Shown here one piece after another: positions 44,912 through 54,332 of a stretch of 64,000 bases of DNA. A program made the position numbers and the translations under genes. Every line of letters begins with the position of its first letter. Positions within the stretch are counted from its first letter, which is position 1. Below the pieces are notes generated by a model. The model was not told where the DNA came from. It was given only the letters and a program-made list of their open reading frames with translations, and did not search any database. This stretch comes from Paraburkholderia aromaticivorans (GTDB lineage Bacteria; Pseudomonadota; Gammaproteobacteria; Burkholderiales; Burkholderiaceae): NCBI RefSeq assembly GCF_002278075.1, contig NZ_CP022989.1, positions 310,001 through 374,000 of the forward strand, written 5' to 3'.

Positions 44912-45583
44912 ATGCGTACCCTCGACAAACTGATTGCGCCGCATCTGAAGCTCGCGCCCGTGCTGGTGAAGCGCGCGCCGACCTTGACGCTGGCGTTCGA
45001 CGACCGGCGCAAGAGCCGGCTCGCGGCGACGCTCGATAGCGGCGAAGAAGTCGCGCTGCTGTTGCCGCGCGGCACTGTTTTGCGTGACGGCGATGTGCTG
45101 GTTGCCGACGACGGCGGCCTCGTGCGCGTCGTCGCCGCGCCGGAAGCGGTGCTCTACGTGCGCGCGAAAGATGCGTTGACGTTGACTCGCGCCGCCTATC
45201 ACCTCGGCAATCGCCATACGCCGGTGGAAGTCGGCGCGGACTATCTGAAGCTCGAATACGATCCGGTGCTGGCCGATATGCTCAAGCGCATCGGCGCAAC
45301 GGTCGATCAGGTCTCGATGCCGTTCCAGCCGGAATCCGGCGCGTACGGCGGCGGTCATAAACATGGTCACGACGAAACCTTCGCCGAAGACTATGCGCTC
45401 GCGCAGCAGGTGTTCGGCGAGCATCATGGGCATGAGCATTCGCATGACCACGACCACGACCATGGGCATGGTCACGCGGCGCGTGAGCATGAGCGTGCGC
45501 ATGCGCATGACCACGACCACGGCGATCACGTCCACGACGAATCGTGCGGCCACGGGCATCGCCACCATCATGCGCATCGCTGA
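44912..45583 (+). CDS. ureE: Urease accessory nickel chaperone UreE with His-rich tail
   Basis: A 223-aa dimeric metallochaperone that carries nickel to UreG. Core features are [23 protein letters not shown] and the metal-site region [12 protein letters not shown]. The tail from about residue 150 is extremely His/Asp-rich with more than 25 His, longer than in many UreE proteins, and should buffer several nickel ions. The ATG at 44,912 is 2 bp after ureC. Its end overlaps ureF by 14 bp. Confidence 0.95.
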   Translation: MRTLDKLIAPHLKLAPVLVKRAPTLTLAFDDRRKSRLAATLDSGEEVALLLPRGTVLRDGDVLVADDGGLVRVVAAPEAVLYVRAKDALTLTRAAYHLGNRHTPVEVGADYLKLEYDPVLADMLKRIGATVDQVSMPFQPESGAYGGGHKHGHDETFAEDYALAQQVFGEHHGHEHSHDHDHDHGHGHAAREHERAHAHDHDHGDHVHDESCGHGHRHHHAHR

Positions 45584-46250
45584 ACTAACGGCGTTGCTGC
45601 ATCTTGCGTCGCCGGCGCTGCCGATCGGCGCGTTCAGCTACTCGCAGGGTCTCGAAGCCGCCATCGAAGCGCAACTGATCACCGATGCCGACTCCGCCCG
45701 CGCGTGGATCGCCAGCGGATTGACCGACGTGCTCGCGCACGGCGAACTGCCGTTCCTCGCGCATCAGATGGAACGCTGGCGCACGCATGACGCGCAAGGC
45801 TTGCGCGTTGCCAACAGCGAATTCCTCGCGAGCCGTGAGTCCGCGGAATTGCGCCGCGAAACGGAACAGATGGGCTGGTCGTTGCGGCAACTGTGCGCAT
45901 CGCTGGAATGGGGCGATGCGGACCGGCGCGCGACGCTCGCTTCGATGACGCCGCTCGCGCAGCCCACCGCCTTCGCCTTCGCCGCCTATGCCCACGACGC
46001 AGCCGTCGACGCCGCCCTCGCCGCCTACGCCTTCAGCTGGGTCGAAAACCAGGCGGCCGCCGCATTGAAAGCCGTGCCGCTGGGACAGCTCGCCGGTCAA
46101 CGCATCATCGTCGCGTTGCGCGAGCCAATCGACGCCGCCGTGACGCGCGCTCTCGCCACATCGCCCGAGAACATCAACACCTTCGCGCCGCAACTCGGCA
46201 TTCTGTCGGCGCGTCACGAGTCGCAGTATTCGCGGCTCTTTCGCTCATAA
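45570..46250 (+). CDS. ureF: Urease accessory protein UreF
   Basis: A 226-aa all-helical activator that, with UreD, docks UreG on apo-urease and gates GTP hydrolysis. [29 protein letters not shown] is the conserved start, which fixes the ATG at 45,570 although the frame is open through the ureE tail. The C-terminal [28 protein letters not shown] is also typical. Confidence 0.96.
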   Translation: MRIAELTALLHLASPALPIGAFSYSQGLEAAIEAQLITDADSARAWIASGLTDVLAHGELPFLAHQMERWRTHDAQGLRVANSEFLASRESAELRRETEQMGWSLRQLCASLEWGDADRRATLASMTPLAQPTAFAFAAYAHDAAVDAALAAYAFSWVENQAAAALKAVPLGQLAGQRIIVALREPIDAAVTRALATSPENINTFAPQLGILSARHESQYSRLFRS

Positions 46251-46261
46251 CACGATCCATC

Positions 46262-46915
46262 ATGAACGCACCTCATCATCCCGCCCACTCGACCGTCCGC
46301 ACCAAAAAACTGCCGCCGCTGCGCGTGGGCGTCGGCGGCCCGGTCGGCTCGGGCAAGACCACGTTGCTTGAAATGCTGTGCAAGGCGATGCGCGAACAGT
46401 ACGACCTCGTCGCCATCACCAACGACATCTACACGAAGGAAGACCAGCGTCTCTTGACCGTGGCGGGCGCATTGCCGGCTGAACGGATCATGGGCGTCGA
46501 GACGGGCGGCTGCCCGCATACGGCGATCCGCGAAGACGCCTCGATCAATCTCGAAGCCGTCGACCGCATGCTCACGCGTTTTCCGGATGCGGATATCGTG
46601 TTTATCGAATCGGGCGGCGACAACCTCGCGGCGACCTTCAGTCCGGAACTGTCGGACTTGACGATCTACGTGATCGACGTGGCGGGCGGCGAGAAGATTC
46701 CGCGCAAAGGCGGCCCCGGCATTACGAAGTCCGATCTGCTCGTGATCAACAAGACGGACCTCGCGCCGATGGTCGGCGCGAATCTCGACGTGATGGCCTC
46801 GGACGCGAAGAAGATGCGCGGCGAGCGGCCCTTCGTGATGTCCAATCTGAAGGCGCTCGACGGGTTGGATGAAGTGGTGAAGTTTATCGAGAAGAAGGGG
46901 TTGTTGAAAGTTTGA
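46262..46915 (+). CDS. ureG: Urease accessory GTPase UreG
   Basis: A 217-aa SIMIBI GTPase that loads nickel in a GTP-dependent way. P-loop [10 protein letters not shown] at 25-34, the nickel-binding Cys-Pro-His motif at 84-86 (GGCPHT), [11 protein letters not shown] and NKTDLAP are all present. It is last gene of the urease unit, convergent with waaA 36 bp away. Confidence 0.97.
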   Translation: MNAPHHPAHSTVRTKKLPPLRVGVGGPVGSGKTTLLEMLCKAMREQYDLVAITNDIYTKEDQRLLTVAGALPAERIMGVETGGCPHTAIREDASINLEAVDRMLTRFPDADIVFIESGGDNLAATFSPELSDLTIYVIDVAGGEKIPRKGGPGITKSDLLVINKTDLAPMVGANLDVMASDAKKMRGERPFVMSNLKALDGLDEVVKFIEKKGLLKV

Positions 46916-46951
46916 GGGATGGGCGCAAGCCAGGCTTTCGCGCCCCCTGCC

Positions 46952-48268
46952 TCACTCCCCTTCCGGCAACAACGCCATCAACACATCCACGGTCCGCGCC
47001 GTCGCGCCGCGATGGCGCGCGGCGAACGCCGACGCGGCTCCGCCCATGGCCAGCCTTCGGGCCTTATCGCCGAACAACTCGCGCAATGCCCGCGCCAGAT
47101 CGGCCGGATCCTGCACCTGCACGGCGGCGCCCGCCGCCACCGCATCCGCGGTGGCCTGCGTGAAGTTGAACACGTGCGGCCCGATCAGCACCGGCACACC
47201 GACCGCGCACGCTTCGATCAGATTCTGCCCGCCCAACGGCAGCAAGCTGCCGCCGATAAACGCCAGATCCGACGCTGCATAGTAAGCGCCCAATTCGCCC
47301 ATCGAATCGCCCAGCAGCACGTTCACGCCCGCAGGCAACGCGGGCACACCGCCGCTCGCGTTCGCCGCCGACGCCACCCTCGCATCCGGCGCCCACGCCG
47401 AACGCCGTTCGAGCCGCAGCCCGGCCTTCTCGACCAGCCCAGCCACTTCGTTGAAACGTTGCGGATGGCGCGGCACCAGAATCAGCAGCGCTTCGTCGAT
47501 GCCGAGCGCCGCGAACGCCTGCAGCACCAATTCCTCTTCGCCCTCGCGCGTGCTCGCCGCGACCCAGACCGGACGCGCGCCGATCGCCGCGCGCCACGCA
47601 TGTCCGCGCGCCGCCAGCTCGGGCGGCGTGGACATGTCGAATTTCAGATTGCCGAGCACCGCCACGTTGCGCGCGCCGAGCGCGGTCAGCCGCTCGGCAT
47701 CCGCCGGACTCTGCGCCAGCACACGCGCAAAGCCGCCGAACACGTCTTTGGTCGCATGGCCGAATTTCGCCGCGCGCCTGTACGAGCGCGCCGACATCCG
47801 CGCATTGGTCAGCACCAGCGGCACATCCGCGCGCCGGCATTCGTCGATCAGCGTCGGCCACACTTCGGTTTCCATCACGAGACCGAGCGACGGCCGCCAC
47901 GTCCGCAAGAAGCGCCGCACCGCATGCGGCATGTCGTACGGCAGATAGCTGCGCAAAACACGGTCGCCGAAAATCTGCTCGCCGGTGGCGCGCCCGCTCG
48001 GCGTCATGTGGGTCAACAGAATGCGGGCGTCGGGACGCGCCTTCATCAGCGCGTCGATCAGCGGCTGCGCGGCGCGCGTTTCGCCCACCGACACCGCGTG
48101 CACCCAGATGAGCGGCGCACTGTCTTCAGGCAGCCGGCCGCGCGAATAACCGAACCGCTCGCCGATATGTTCGCGATAACCGCGTTCCTTGCGCGAGCGG
48201 ATCAACAGACGCAATACGGCCAGCGGCGCGATGATCCACCACAGCGCTTGATAGATCGCCCTCAGCAT
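46952..48268 (-). CDS. waaA: 3-deoxy-D-manno-octulosonic acid (Kdo) transferase
   Basis: A 438-aa membrane-anchored GT30 enzyme that adds Kdo to lipid A precursor at the inner membrane. A hydrophobic anchor at the N-terminus (LRAIYQALWWIIAPLAVLRL) precedes the catalytic domain, with the conserved WVHAVSVGE, LETEVWP-like METEVWP and GGQNLIEACAVGVPVLIGPH. Burkholderia WaaA usually adds one Kdo, which is then hydroxylated by the enzyme encoded next to it. Confidence 0.96.
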   Translation of the reverse strand: MLRAIYQALWWIIAPLAVLRLLIRSRKERGYREHIGERFGYSRGRLPEDSAPLIWVHAVSVGETRAAQPLIDALMKARPDARILLTHMTPSGRATGEQIFGDRVLRSYLPYDMPHAVRRFLRTWRPSLGLVMETEVWPTLIDECRRADVPLVLTNARMSARSYRRAAKFGHATKDVFGGFARVLAQSPADAERLTALGARNVAVLGNLKFDMSTPPELAARGHAWRAAIGARPVWVAASTREGEEELVLQAFAALGIDEALLILVPRHPQRFNEVAGLVEKAGLRLERRSAWAPDARVASAANASGGVPALPAGVNVLLGDSMGELGAYYAASDLAFIGGSLLPLGGQNLIEACAVGVPVLIGPHVFNFTQATADAVAAGAAVQVQDPADLARALRELFGDKARRLAMGGAASAFAARHRGATARTVDVLMALLPEGE

Positions 48269-48350
48269 CGGCGCTCCGCGTGGCTGAACGCGCGAACCGG
48301 CGCGCTGAGCGAAAGCGGCAAATGGGCTGCCCGCAATTGGACCGCGGCGC

Positions 48351-49235
48351 TCAAACCAGCGCCCTGCCCTTGAGGCGTTCGAGAATCCCGAGCGGCGCGC
48401 ATTCGGGCTGCGCCATCGCCTTGACCGGCAGGAAAAAGGTCTGCTCCAGCATGAACTGGCCGGACATCACCGCGTGCGAAGTCTGATCCGAGAAACATAC
48501 CCACACGCTGCCCGGCGGAAACGGCATGGTCTCCTGCGGGCTCGACTTCTGATAGTCGAGGTCGGCCTTCATGCCGTCGTGCAGATGCAGCATCAGATGG
48601 TCGTACTCGCTGCGCGGCGATTTAGTCACGTGCAGCAGATTCAGCAGCCAGGCCGAGCCCGGCATTTGCGGCTTGATGCGCGGCAGAAAGCGTTTGGCCA
48701 TGTCCTCGAACGGTTCGCCGACGCGCCACACGCGCGGCGCGCCATGCGGATTGACGTTGGTGAACACGCGCAGAATGCGCTCGCCGTAATTCGGCCGCGA
48801 AGGAAAGGCGTCCACGTGCAGACGGCTATCGTCTTTGCGCCATGAGGTCTCGCGCGTTTCGACCTGATGCAGGCGCAGGCTGGTGGGCGCCACACGCAGT
48901 CTGCCGTTGTATTCGGGAAAGAGCCCGTCGACCAGCGTGCGCGCGTTGGCCTGATAACGCGCGATCAAGGCGCGCACCGCGGATTGCGTAACGGCGTCGC
49001 CGGCCACGCCGTGCAACGCGCCGCCGTTCGGTTCGAGGCTGATGTTCTTGCGGTTCGGATCGGCAAGCGCGGGGTCGAGCAGCGCCTGTTCGCCACCTTC
49101 GATCGCGAAGCGCAGATTCGGGAAATACAGCACTTTGCCGCGTTCGACGCCGGCGAGCAGCATCTCGCGCGGCACGGACAGGTTGCGCCCGTGCCAGTCG
49201 GCGTTCGCTACTTCGATGATCTGGGTTTCGTTCAT
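48351..49235 (-). CDS. kdoO: Kdo hydroxylase (Fe(II)/2-oxoglutarate dioxygenase)
   Basis: A 294-aa member of the KdoO family, which converts Kdo in the LPS inner core to its 3-hydroxy form (Ko) in Burkholderia and Yersinia. The dioxygenase facial triad is visible as H140-x-D142 (SRLHVDAFPS) and H254 (TSHAVMSG). Its position between waaA and waaC, all on the minus strand, fits inner-core modification. The ATG at 49,235 is 49 bp after the waaC stop. Confidence 0.92.
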   Translation of the reverse strand: MNETQIIEVANADWHGRNLSVPREMLLAGVERGKVLYFPNLRFAIEGGEQALLDPALADPNRKNISLEPNGGALHGVAGDAVTQSAVRALIARYQANARTLVDGLFPEYNGRLRVAPTSLRLHQVETRETSWRKDDSRLHVDAFPSRPNYGERILRVFTNVNPHGAPRVWRVGEPFEDMAKRFLPRIKPQMPGSAWLLNLLHVTKSPRSEYDHLMLHLHDGMKADLDYQKSSPQETMPFPPGSVWVCFSDQTSHAVMSGQFMLEQTFFLPVKAMAQPECAPLGILERLKGRALV

Positions 49236-49284
49236 GGTCGCCCTTGAAAACGGTTGGAGCGCAAGGCGAAGCGCCCCGGACGTA

Positions 49285-50286
49285 TTACAGCAGGCCGAAG
49301 CCCGCGAGTGCCGACTTCACCTGTTGCAGCGTGGGCGGCTGTCCGGCCGTGCCGAGATTGACGACGTTCGGCGACCAGTAGCCGCCGGTGCGCCACGCGG
49401 TGGCGAAATTGTACAACTCGATGGTCGGGCGCTTCAGCGCCGCGGCGATGTGAACGAGACCTGTGTCAACTCCAACTGTCGCAGCCGCGCCTTCGATCAG
49501 GCCGACCACCGCCGGCAGCGAGAGTTTAGGCGGCACGATGGCCGCGGCGCCGAATTCTTTGGCGAGGCGCTCGCTGGTGGCGCGCTCTTCCTCACTGCCC
49601 CACGGCAGCACGATCGACGCCCCGCGCCGCACCAGCGACTGCCCCAGTTCGATCCACGCGGTATCCGGCCATTGCTTGTCGGCGCGCGAGGTGGCGTGCA
49701 CGAACACCACGTACGGCACCGGCAGATTCAGATTCGCCTCGGACAACGCCAGCGCGGCCCGCCCGGTGTCGAGCCCGAAGTCGATGTCGTCGGTGGGTTG
49801 CGGCGGCGGGTCGTTCAGCGCCGCGGCCACCAGCTGGCGCGTGCGCTCTACCACATGCGTGCGCGGCTCGATCGGCACGCGCTTGCCGTAGAAGAAGCGC
49901 ACCGGCCACTCGAAGCCCGCGCCCTCGGTGCGGTTGGCAAGGCCGACCAGCGGCCCGCGCGCCATGCTCGCGACCCACGCGGTCTTGATGAGCCCCTGGC
50001 AGTCGATCACGAGGTCGTAGTTTTCGGCGGCGAGCGCGCGGCGGAAGGCGCCGATCTCGCGCCAGTTGTCGAGCGACAGAATGCGCTTGCGCCAGCGCCG
50101 CAGCGACACGGGAATCGCCCGCCGCACACCGTTCACCAGTTGCACGAGCCCCACGAAGCTTTCTTCGACGAGCCAGTCGATCTGCGCCTCGGGATGGCGG
50201 CGCCGGATGTCGGCGATCACCGGCATGTTGTGAACGACGTCGCCCAATGACGACACCCTCACGATCAGTATCTTTTGCACGCTCAA
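49285..50286 (-). CDS. waaC: Lipopolysaccharide heptosyltransferase I
   Basis: A 333-aa GT9 enzyme that attaches the first L,D-heptose to Kdo. ILIVRVSSLGDVVHNMPVI is the family N-terminus, and VGVDTGLVHIAAALKRPTIELY is the conserved nucleotide-sugar region. The start is uncertain: TTG at 50,286 or GTG at 50,280; no ATG or clear ribosome binding site lies ahead of the motif. Confidence 0.94.
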   Translation of the reverse strand: MSVQKILIVRVSSLGDVVHNMPVIADIRRRHPEAQIDWLVEESFVGLVQLVNGVRRAIPVSLRRWRKRILSLDNWREIGAFRRALAAENYDLVIDCQGLIKTAWVASMARGPLVGLANRTEGAGFEWPVRFFYGKRVPIEPRTHVVERTRQLVAAALNDPPPQPTDDIDFGLDTGRAALALSEANLNLPVPYVVFVHATSRADKQWPDTAWIELGQSLVRRGASIVLPWGSEEERATSERLAKEFGAAAIVPPKLSLPAVVGLIEGAAATVGVDTGLVHIAAALKRPTIELYNFATAWRTGGYWSPNVVNLGTAGQPPTLQQVKSALAGFGLL

Positions 50287-50436
50287 GAGTGGGAAAACCG
50301 GCTATCCGGCCCGAAGATGCGTTGAGAGAGCCCCGAACCCGTCGCTGTGCGCCGGGCCCTCGGAAGGAGATGAGAAACTCGGCGTTTTCTCACGAGGACG
50401 GCAATTCTAGCGCGTTGCATGTGAATCGCATGAAAA

Positions 50437-50470
50437 AACGCGGCGCGGTAAGTGAAACCCGCGCCGCGTT
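50437..50470 (-). terminator. Rho-independent terminator of manB
   Basis: A perfect 12-bp GC-rich stem AACGCGGCGCGG/CCGCGCCGCGTT with a 10-nt loop. On the minus strand it is followed by TTTT, 47 nt past the manB stop, separating manB from the waaC-kdoO-waaA unit. Confidence 0.85.
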
Positions 50471-50516
50471 CGACGACGGCGCCGGTTCATTTCGAACCGC
50501 GCCGCCGCTTCAGCGT

Positions 50517-51911
50517 TTAGAACGGCAGCTTCGCGTCAGCCTTCTCCGCGAGGATCACGCGGCGGAAGTCTTCCTGGATGCGTTTGAGCGCCGCGTCGTT
50601 ATCGGCTTCGAACCGCATCACCACGACCGGCGTGGTGTTCGACGAACGCGCGAGACCGAAGCCGTCCGGATACTCGACGCGCAGGCCGTCGATCTTCACG
50701 ACGTCGTCCGCGCCGGTGAACTTTGCGTTCTGCTGCAGGCGCGCGATCAGCTCGAAGTTCTCGCCTTCTTCGAGCTTCAGTTGCAGCTCAGGCGTGGAGT
50801 TCGAGTTCGGCAGCGCGTTCAGCAGCTTGCTCGGATCTTCCACACGCGTGAGGATTTCGAGCAGGCGCGCGCCCGTGTACAGGCCGTCGTCGAAACCGTA
50901 CCAGCGGTCCTTGAAGAACACGTGGCCGCTCATTTCGCCGGCGAGCGGTGCGCCGGTTTCGCGCAGCTTCGCCTTGACGAGCGAGTGGCCGGTCTTCCAC
51001 ATGAGCGGCTCGCCGCCCTTGTCCTTCACCCACTTGGCGAGATTGCGCGTGCACTTGACGTCGTAAATGATCTGCGCGCCCTTGTTGCGCGACAGCACTT
51101 CTTCGGCGAACAGCATGAGCTGGCGGTCCGGATAGATGATCTGGCCGTCTTTGGTGACGACGCCGAGGCGGTCGCCGTCGCCGTCGAACGCGAAGCCGAT
51201 TTCGGCGTCCGTTTCCTTCAGCGCGCGGATCACGTCCTGCAGGTTTTCCGGGTGAGCCGGGTCCGGGTGATGGTTCGGGAAGTTGCCGTCGATCTCGGTG
51301 AACAGCTCGACCAGTTCGCAGCCGAGCTTCTTGAACAGCTTCGGCGCGAGGCCGCCGGCCACGCCGTTGCCGGTGTCGACCACGATCTTGATGGGACGCG
51401 CGAGCTTGATGTCGCTCGCGATGCGATCGAGATAGGCGTCGGCGATGTCGTACTCGGTGTACGTGCCGCTGCCTGCCGAAAAGTTCTCGTCGACGATACG
51501 CTGATGCAGCGCGAGGATCTGCTCGCCGTAAATGGCCGCGCCGCGCAGGACCATCTTGAAGCCGTTGTAGTCCGGCGGATTATGACTACCCGTCACGACG
51601 ATGCACGAATCGACGCGACGCTCGCCGCCGTCGAGCTGCAACGGCACGCTGGCCGCGAAGTAGCCGACCGGGGTGGGCACCATGCCCACGTTGACCACGT
51701 CGACGCCGGCCGCACGCAGACCGTCCGACAACGCCTGGACCAACTCGGGACCCGAGAGGCGGCCGTCACGCGCGACCACCACGGCGTCGCCGCCTTGCGC
51801 CCGCACTTCGCTGCCGAACGCGCGGCCGATCGAACGCGCCGCATCGGCGTCGAGCGTCTTGCCGATTACACCGCGAATGTCATATGCCTTGAAGATAGAT
51901 TTGGAGATCAT
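50517..51911 (-). CDS. manB: Phosphomannomutase/phosphoglucomutase
   Basis: A 464-aa alpha-D-phosphohexomutase (AlgC/PgcA type) interconverting hexose 1- and 6-phosphates for nucleotide-sugar synthesis. The four active-site loops are visible: phosphoserine TGSHNP with Ser109, metal loop DGDGD at 243-247, sugar loop GEMSGH at 325-330, and the phosphate loop near the C-terminus (RSSNTTPVVVMRFE). It stands between the core-LPS genes and the divergent glycan operon and probably supplies both. Confidence 0.95.
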   Translation of the reverse strand: MISKSIFKAYDIRGVIGKTLDADAARSIGRAFGSEVRAQGGDAVVVARDGRLSGPELVQALSDGLRAAGVDVVNVGMVPTPVGYFAASVPLQLDGGERRVDSCIVVTGSHNPPDYNGFKMVLRGAAIYGEQILALHQRIVDENFSAGSGTYTEYDIADAYLDRIASDIKLARPIKIVVDTGNGVAGGLAPKLFKKLGCELVELFTEIDGNFPNHHPDPAHPENLQDVIRALKETDAEIGFAFDGDGDRLGVVTKDGQIIYPDRQLMLFAEEVLSRNKGAQIIYDVKCTRNLAKWVKDKGGEPLMWKTGHSLVKAKLRETGAPLAGEMSGHVFFKDRWYGFDDGLYTGARLLEILTRVEDPSKLLNALPNSNSTPELQLKLEEGENFELIARLQQNAKFTGADDVVKIDGLRVEYPDGFGLARSSNTTPVVVMRFEADNDAALKRIQEDFRRVILAEKADAKLPF

Positions 51912-52013
51912 GTTGGCTCACTTGCGTGCAATGGAGAATTTTGACCGGCGCACCGCTGACAAATCGGTAAAACACAGCGATGCGCCCTTGCCGGAAGCGA
52001 TCCGGTTCCAACT

Positions 52014-52019
52014 TATAAT
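52014..52019 (+). promoter_or_regulatory. Candidate -10 box for the flippase-glycosyltransferase-galE operon
   Basis: TATAAT in ACTTATAATT is a perfect -10 about 185 nt before the flippase ATG. A weak TTGCCG lies 20 bp upstream, longer than the ideal spacer, so only the -10 is convincing. The leader after it is AT-rich for about 60 bp. Confidence 0.45.
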
Positions 52020-52203
52020 TGCGCTTTTCGGACCAGCCTTATAGCACCATTCTAATGCTTAGACGCCCTCCAATTGTAAAGTTGCCGATACACTCGGCTG
52101 GGTGGGCAAACGCGCACGCCGCGCCGCGCGGATCAGGGGCGCCGCGCGCGCTCACCGTGCCGTCGGCACGCCCGGCGCAAGCGGACCGGCGAGCGCCCAC
52201 CGG

Positions 52204-53466
52204 ATGCTGACGCTCAAACGCTTCGCCAATCCGGACGTCACGCGCGCCTTCAAGAATATTGTCTGGCTCGGGCTTGAGCGGCTCACGCAGATCGGCGTGG
52301 CAATCGTGATCAGCGGCATGCTGGCGCGCTACTTCGGGCCGGATATCTTCGGTAAATGGCAATACGCCAACACGCTGCTGCTGGTGCTCTCGCCCATTAC
52401 GTGGGTGTGCGGCTCGGAGATTCTCGTGCCCACCATCGTCAACCGGCCGCCCGCGCAGCTCGGCACCGTGCTCGGCAGCGCCTTCGCGCTGCGCATCTCG
52501 GTGTCGGTCGCGGCCTTGCTGCTCACGTGGCTCGGCATCGCGCTGCATTTCTTCGAGCCGCTGGTCGGCGCCATGCTTGGCGGCCTCGCCGTGACCATGC
52601 TGTTTCGCGAGCCGTTCGTCGGCGTGATCAATGCGTGGCTGCAGAGCATGACCTACAGCAAGCCGCAGTTGCTCACCAGTATGAGCACCGCGGTATTGAA
52701 AGCCGCTCTGGTGTACCTGCTCGTGCGCGCGGCGGCCACGCCCGCGCGCTTCGGCTGGCTGTGGGCGCTCGAATCGGCGGCCATCGGCACCGTCCTCGTG
52801 ATCTATTACGTGCGCCGGCACGGCGGCAAGCTCGGCTGGCATCTGGACCATGCGCTCTTCAGGCATTTCGCGAGCGCGGGCACCGTGTTCTGGCTCGGCC
52901 TGATCTGTATGTACCTGTTCCTGAAACTGGACCGGCTCATGCTCGAACGGGCCATCTCGTTCGCCGACCTCGGGCGCTATTCCGCCGCCCAGCAGTTGAA
53001 CGAGAACTGGATCACGCTCGCGCTGATGCTCGCGCAGACCATTGCGCCCGCCTTCGTCTATCGCGTCCAGGACGCCGCCCAGTTGCGCCGCAATATGTGG
53101 CGGCTCACCGCCATGACCGCCGCGCTGATGGCGAGCGGCGCACTCGTGCTGGACCTGCTCGCCGGCCTGATCATTCGCCGCGTGTTCGGCCCGCAGTTCG
53201 AAGGCGCGATCGAGATTTTCCGCTGGGCCGTGTGGCTGTCCGTGCCGGCCGGCATCGAAGCGATCGGCAATCTCGTCGTGCTGAAATATCAGGCCAGGTT
53301 CGTGTTGCTCTCGAAGTGGCTGCTGGCGCTGGCCGTCGCGTTCGTGGTCAATCTGCTGGCGATTCCGCGGCTTGGCGCCTATGGCGCGCTGGTGGGCCTC
53401 GCGGCCGGTTATCTGGCGGCCGCGTCGGTTAATCTTTATTACATCCGTTTCAAATTGCGCCCATGA
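52204..53466 (+). CDS. Polysaccharide flippase (Wzx-like, MATE/MOP family)
   Basis: A 420-aa integral membrane protein with about 11-12 hydrophobic helices, starting NIVWLGLERLTQIGVAIVISGMLARYFGP, the classic opening of O-antigen/repeat-unit flippases. It should move an undecaprenyl-linked oligosaccharide across the inner membrane. I start it at ATG 52,204; the frame opens 102 bp earlier in Arg-rich, non-family sequence. It overlaps the next gene by 4 bp. The wzx name is not certain because the glycan is unknown. Confidence 0.88.
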   Translation: MLTLKRFANPDVTRAFKNIVWLGLERLTQIGVAIVISGMLARYFGPDIFGKWQYANTLLLVLSPITWVCGSEILVPTIVNRPPAQLGTVLGSAFALRISVSVAALLLTWLGIALHFFEPLVGAMLGGLAVTMLFREPFVGVINAWLQSMTYSKPQLLTSMSTAVLKAALVYLLVRAAATPARFGWLWALESAAIGTVLVIYYVRRHGGKLGWHLDHALFRHFASAGTVFWLGLICMYLFLKLDRLMLERAISFADLGRYSAAQQLNENWITLALMLAQTIAPAFVYRVQDAAQLRRNMWRLTAMTAALMASGALVLDLLAGLIIRRVFGPQFEGAIEIFRWAVWLSVPAGIEAIGNLVVLKYQARFVLLSKWLLALAVAFVVNLLAIPRLGAYGALVGLAAGYLAAASVNLYYIRFKLRP

Positions 53467-54293
53467 CGAACTCACCCGCCACCGCGCAGATGACCCTCGA
53501 CGACGTCGCGGTACTGATCCCCGCCTATAACGGCCAGGCCGACGTCGATCTCACGCTCGCGTCGTTCAGTGAAAGCGCGCCGGTGCATGTGCTGATCGTC
53601 GACGACGGCAGCACGCCGCCGATCGTCGCGCCGGCCATCCCCGGCATGAAGATCGAAGTGCTGCGCATGGCGCAGAACGGCGGCATTGAGCGCGCCTTGC
53701 AAACCGGCATCGACGCCCTTGCCCAGCGCGGCTTTCGCTATGCGGCGCGCATCGACGCGGGCGACCGCAGCGCGCCGCAGCGGCTCGCCAAACAACGCCT
53801 GTTCATGGAATTGCATCCCCGCGTGGCGGGCCTCGGCATGTGGACGCAAGTCGTCACCCGCGAAGGCAAACCGCTTTTCATGCTGACGCCGCCCGCCGAA
53901 CCGAACGCGATCCGGCGCTTGCGCTTCTTTCGCTCATGCCTTGCGCATCCTTCGATGATGCTGCGCATCGACGCCGTGCGCGCGGTGGGCAACTACCGCG
54001 CCGAGTACCGCTCCGCCGAGGACCTCGACCTGTTCGTGCGTCTGATGGAACGCTACGACTGCGCGAACCTGCCGGAGCTCGGGCTCTATTACGAACTGAA
54101 CGAAGGCGGTATCAGCGCCACCAAACGGCGCCGCCAGGTCAGCTCGACGCTGCGGCTGCAACTGCGCCACTTCAACGCCGCCAATATTTATGACTGGCTG
54201 GGCCTCGCCAAAAATCTGCTGCATCTGGTCACGCCTTACCGCGCGTTGCAACGGATCAAGCGCAGCCTGCTCGCGCCGCGCGCGAGCCGCTAA
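53463..54293 (+). CDS. Family 2 glycosyltransferase
   Basis: A 276-aa GT-A fold enzyme. VAVLIPAYNG at the start, VLIVDDGST at 43-51 for nucleotide-sugar binding, and the acidic ARIDAGDRS and SAEDLDLFVRL (catalytic base region) place it in GT2. It is cytoplasmic with no obvious membrane segment. ATGA overlap with the flippase gene implies coupling. Donor and acceptor are unknown. Confidence 0.9.
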   Translation: MTNSPATAQMTLDDVAVLIPAYNGQADVDLTLASFSESAPVHVLIVDDGSTPPIVAPAIPGMKIEVLRMAQNGGIERALQTGIDALAQRGFRYAARIDAGDRSAPQRLAKQRLFMELHPRVAGLGMWTQVVTREGKPLFMLTPPAEPNAIRRLRFFRSCLAHPSMMLRIDAVRAVGNYRAEYRSAEDLDLFVRLMERYDCANLPELGLYYELNEGGISATKRRRQVSSTLRLQLRHFNAANIYDWLGLAKNLLHLVTPYRALQRIKRSLLAPRASR

Positions 54294-54332
54294 ATCATTC
54301 ACCACCCCATTCACCGCCGAGTTCGATCCCGC

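Noticed and set aside
45363..45583. Apparent frameshift or fusion between ureE and ureF
   Set aside because: The overlap is an ordinary 14-bp gene overlap; both proteins have complete family-typical ends in their own frames.
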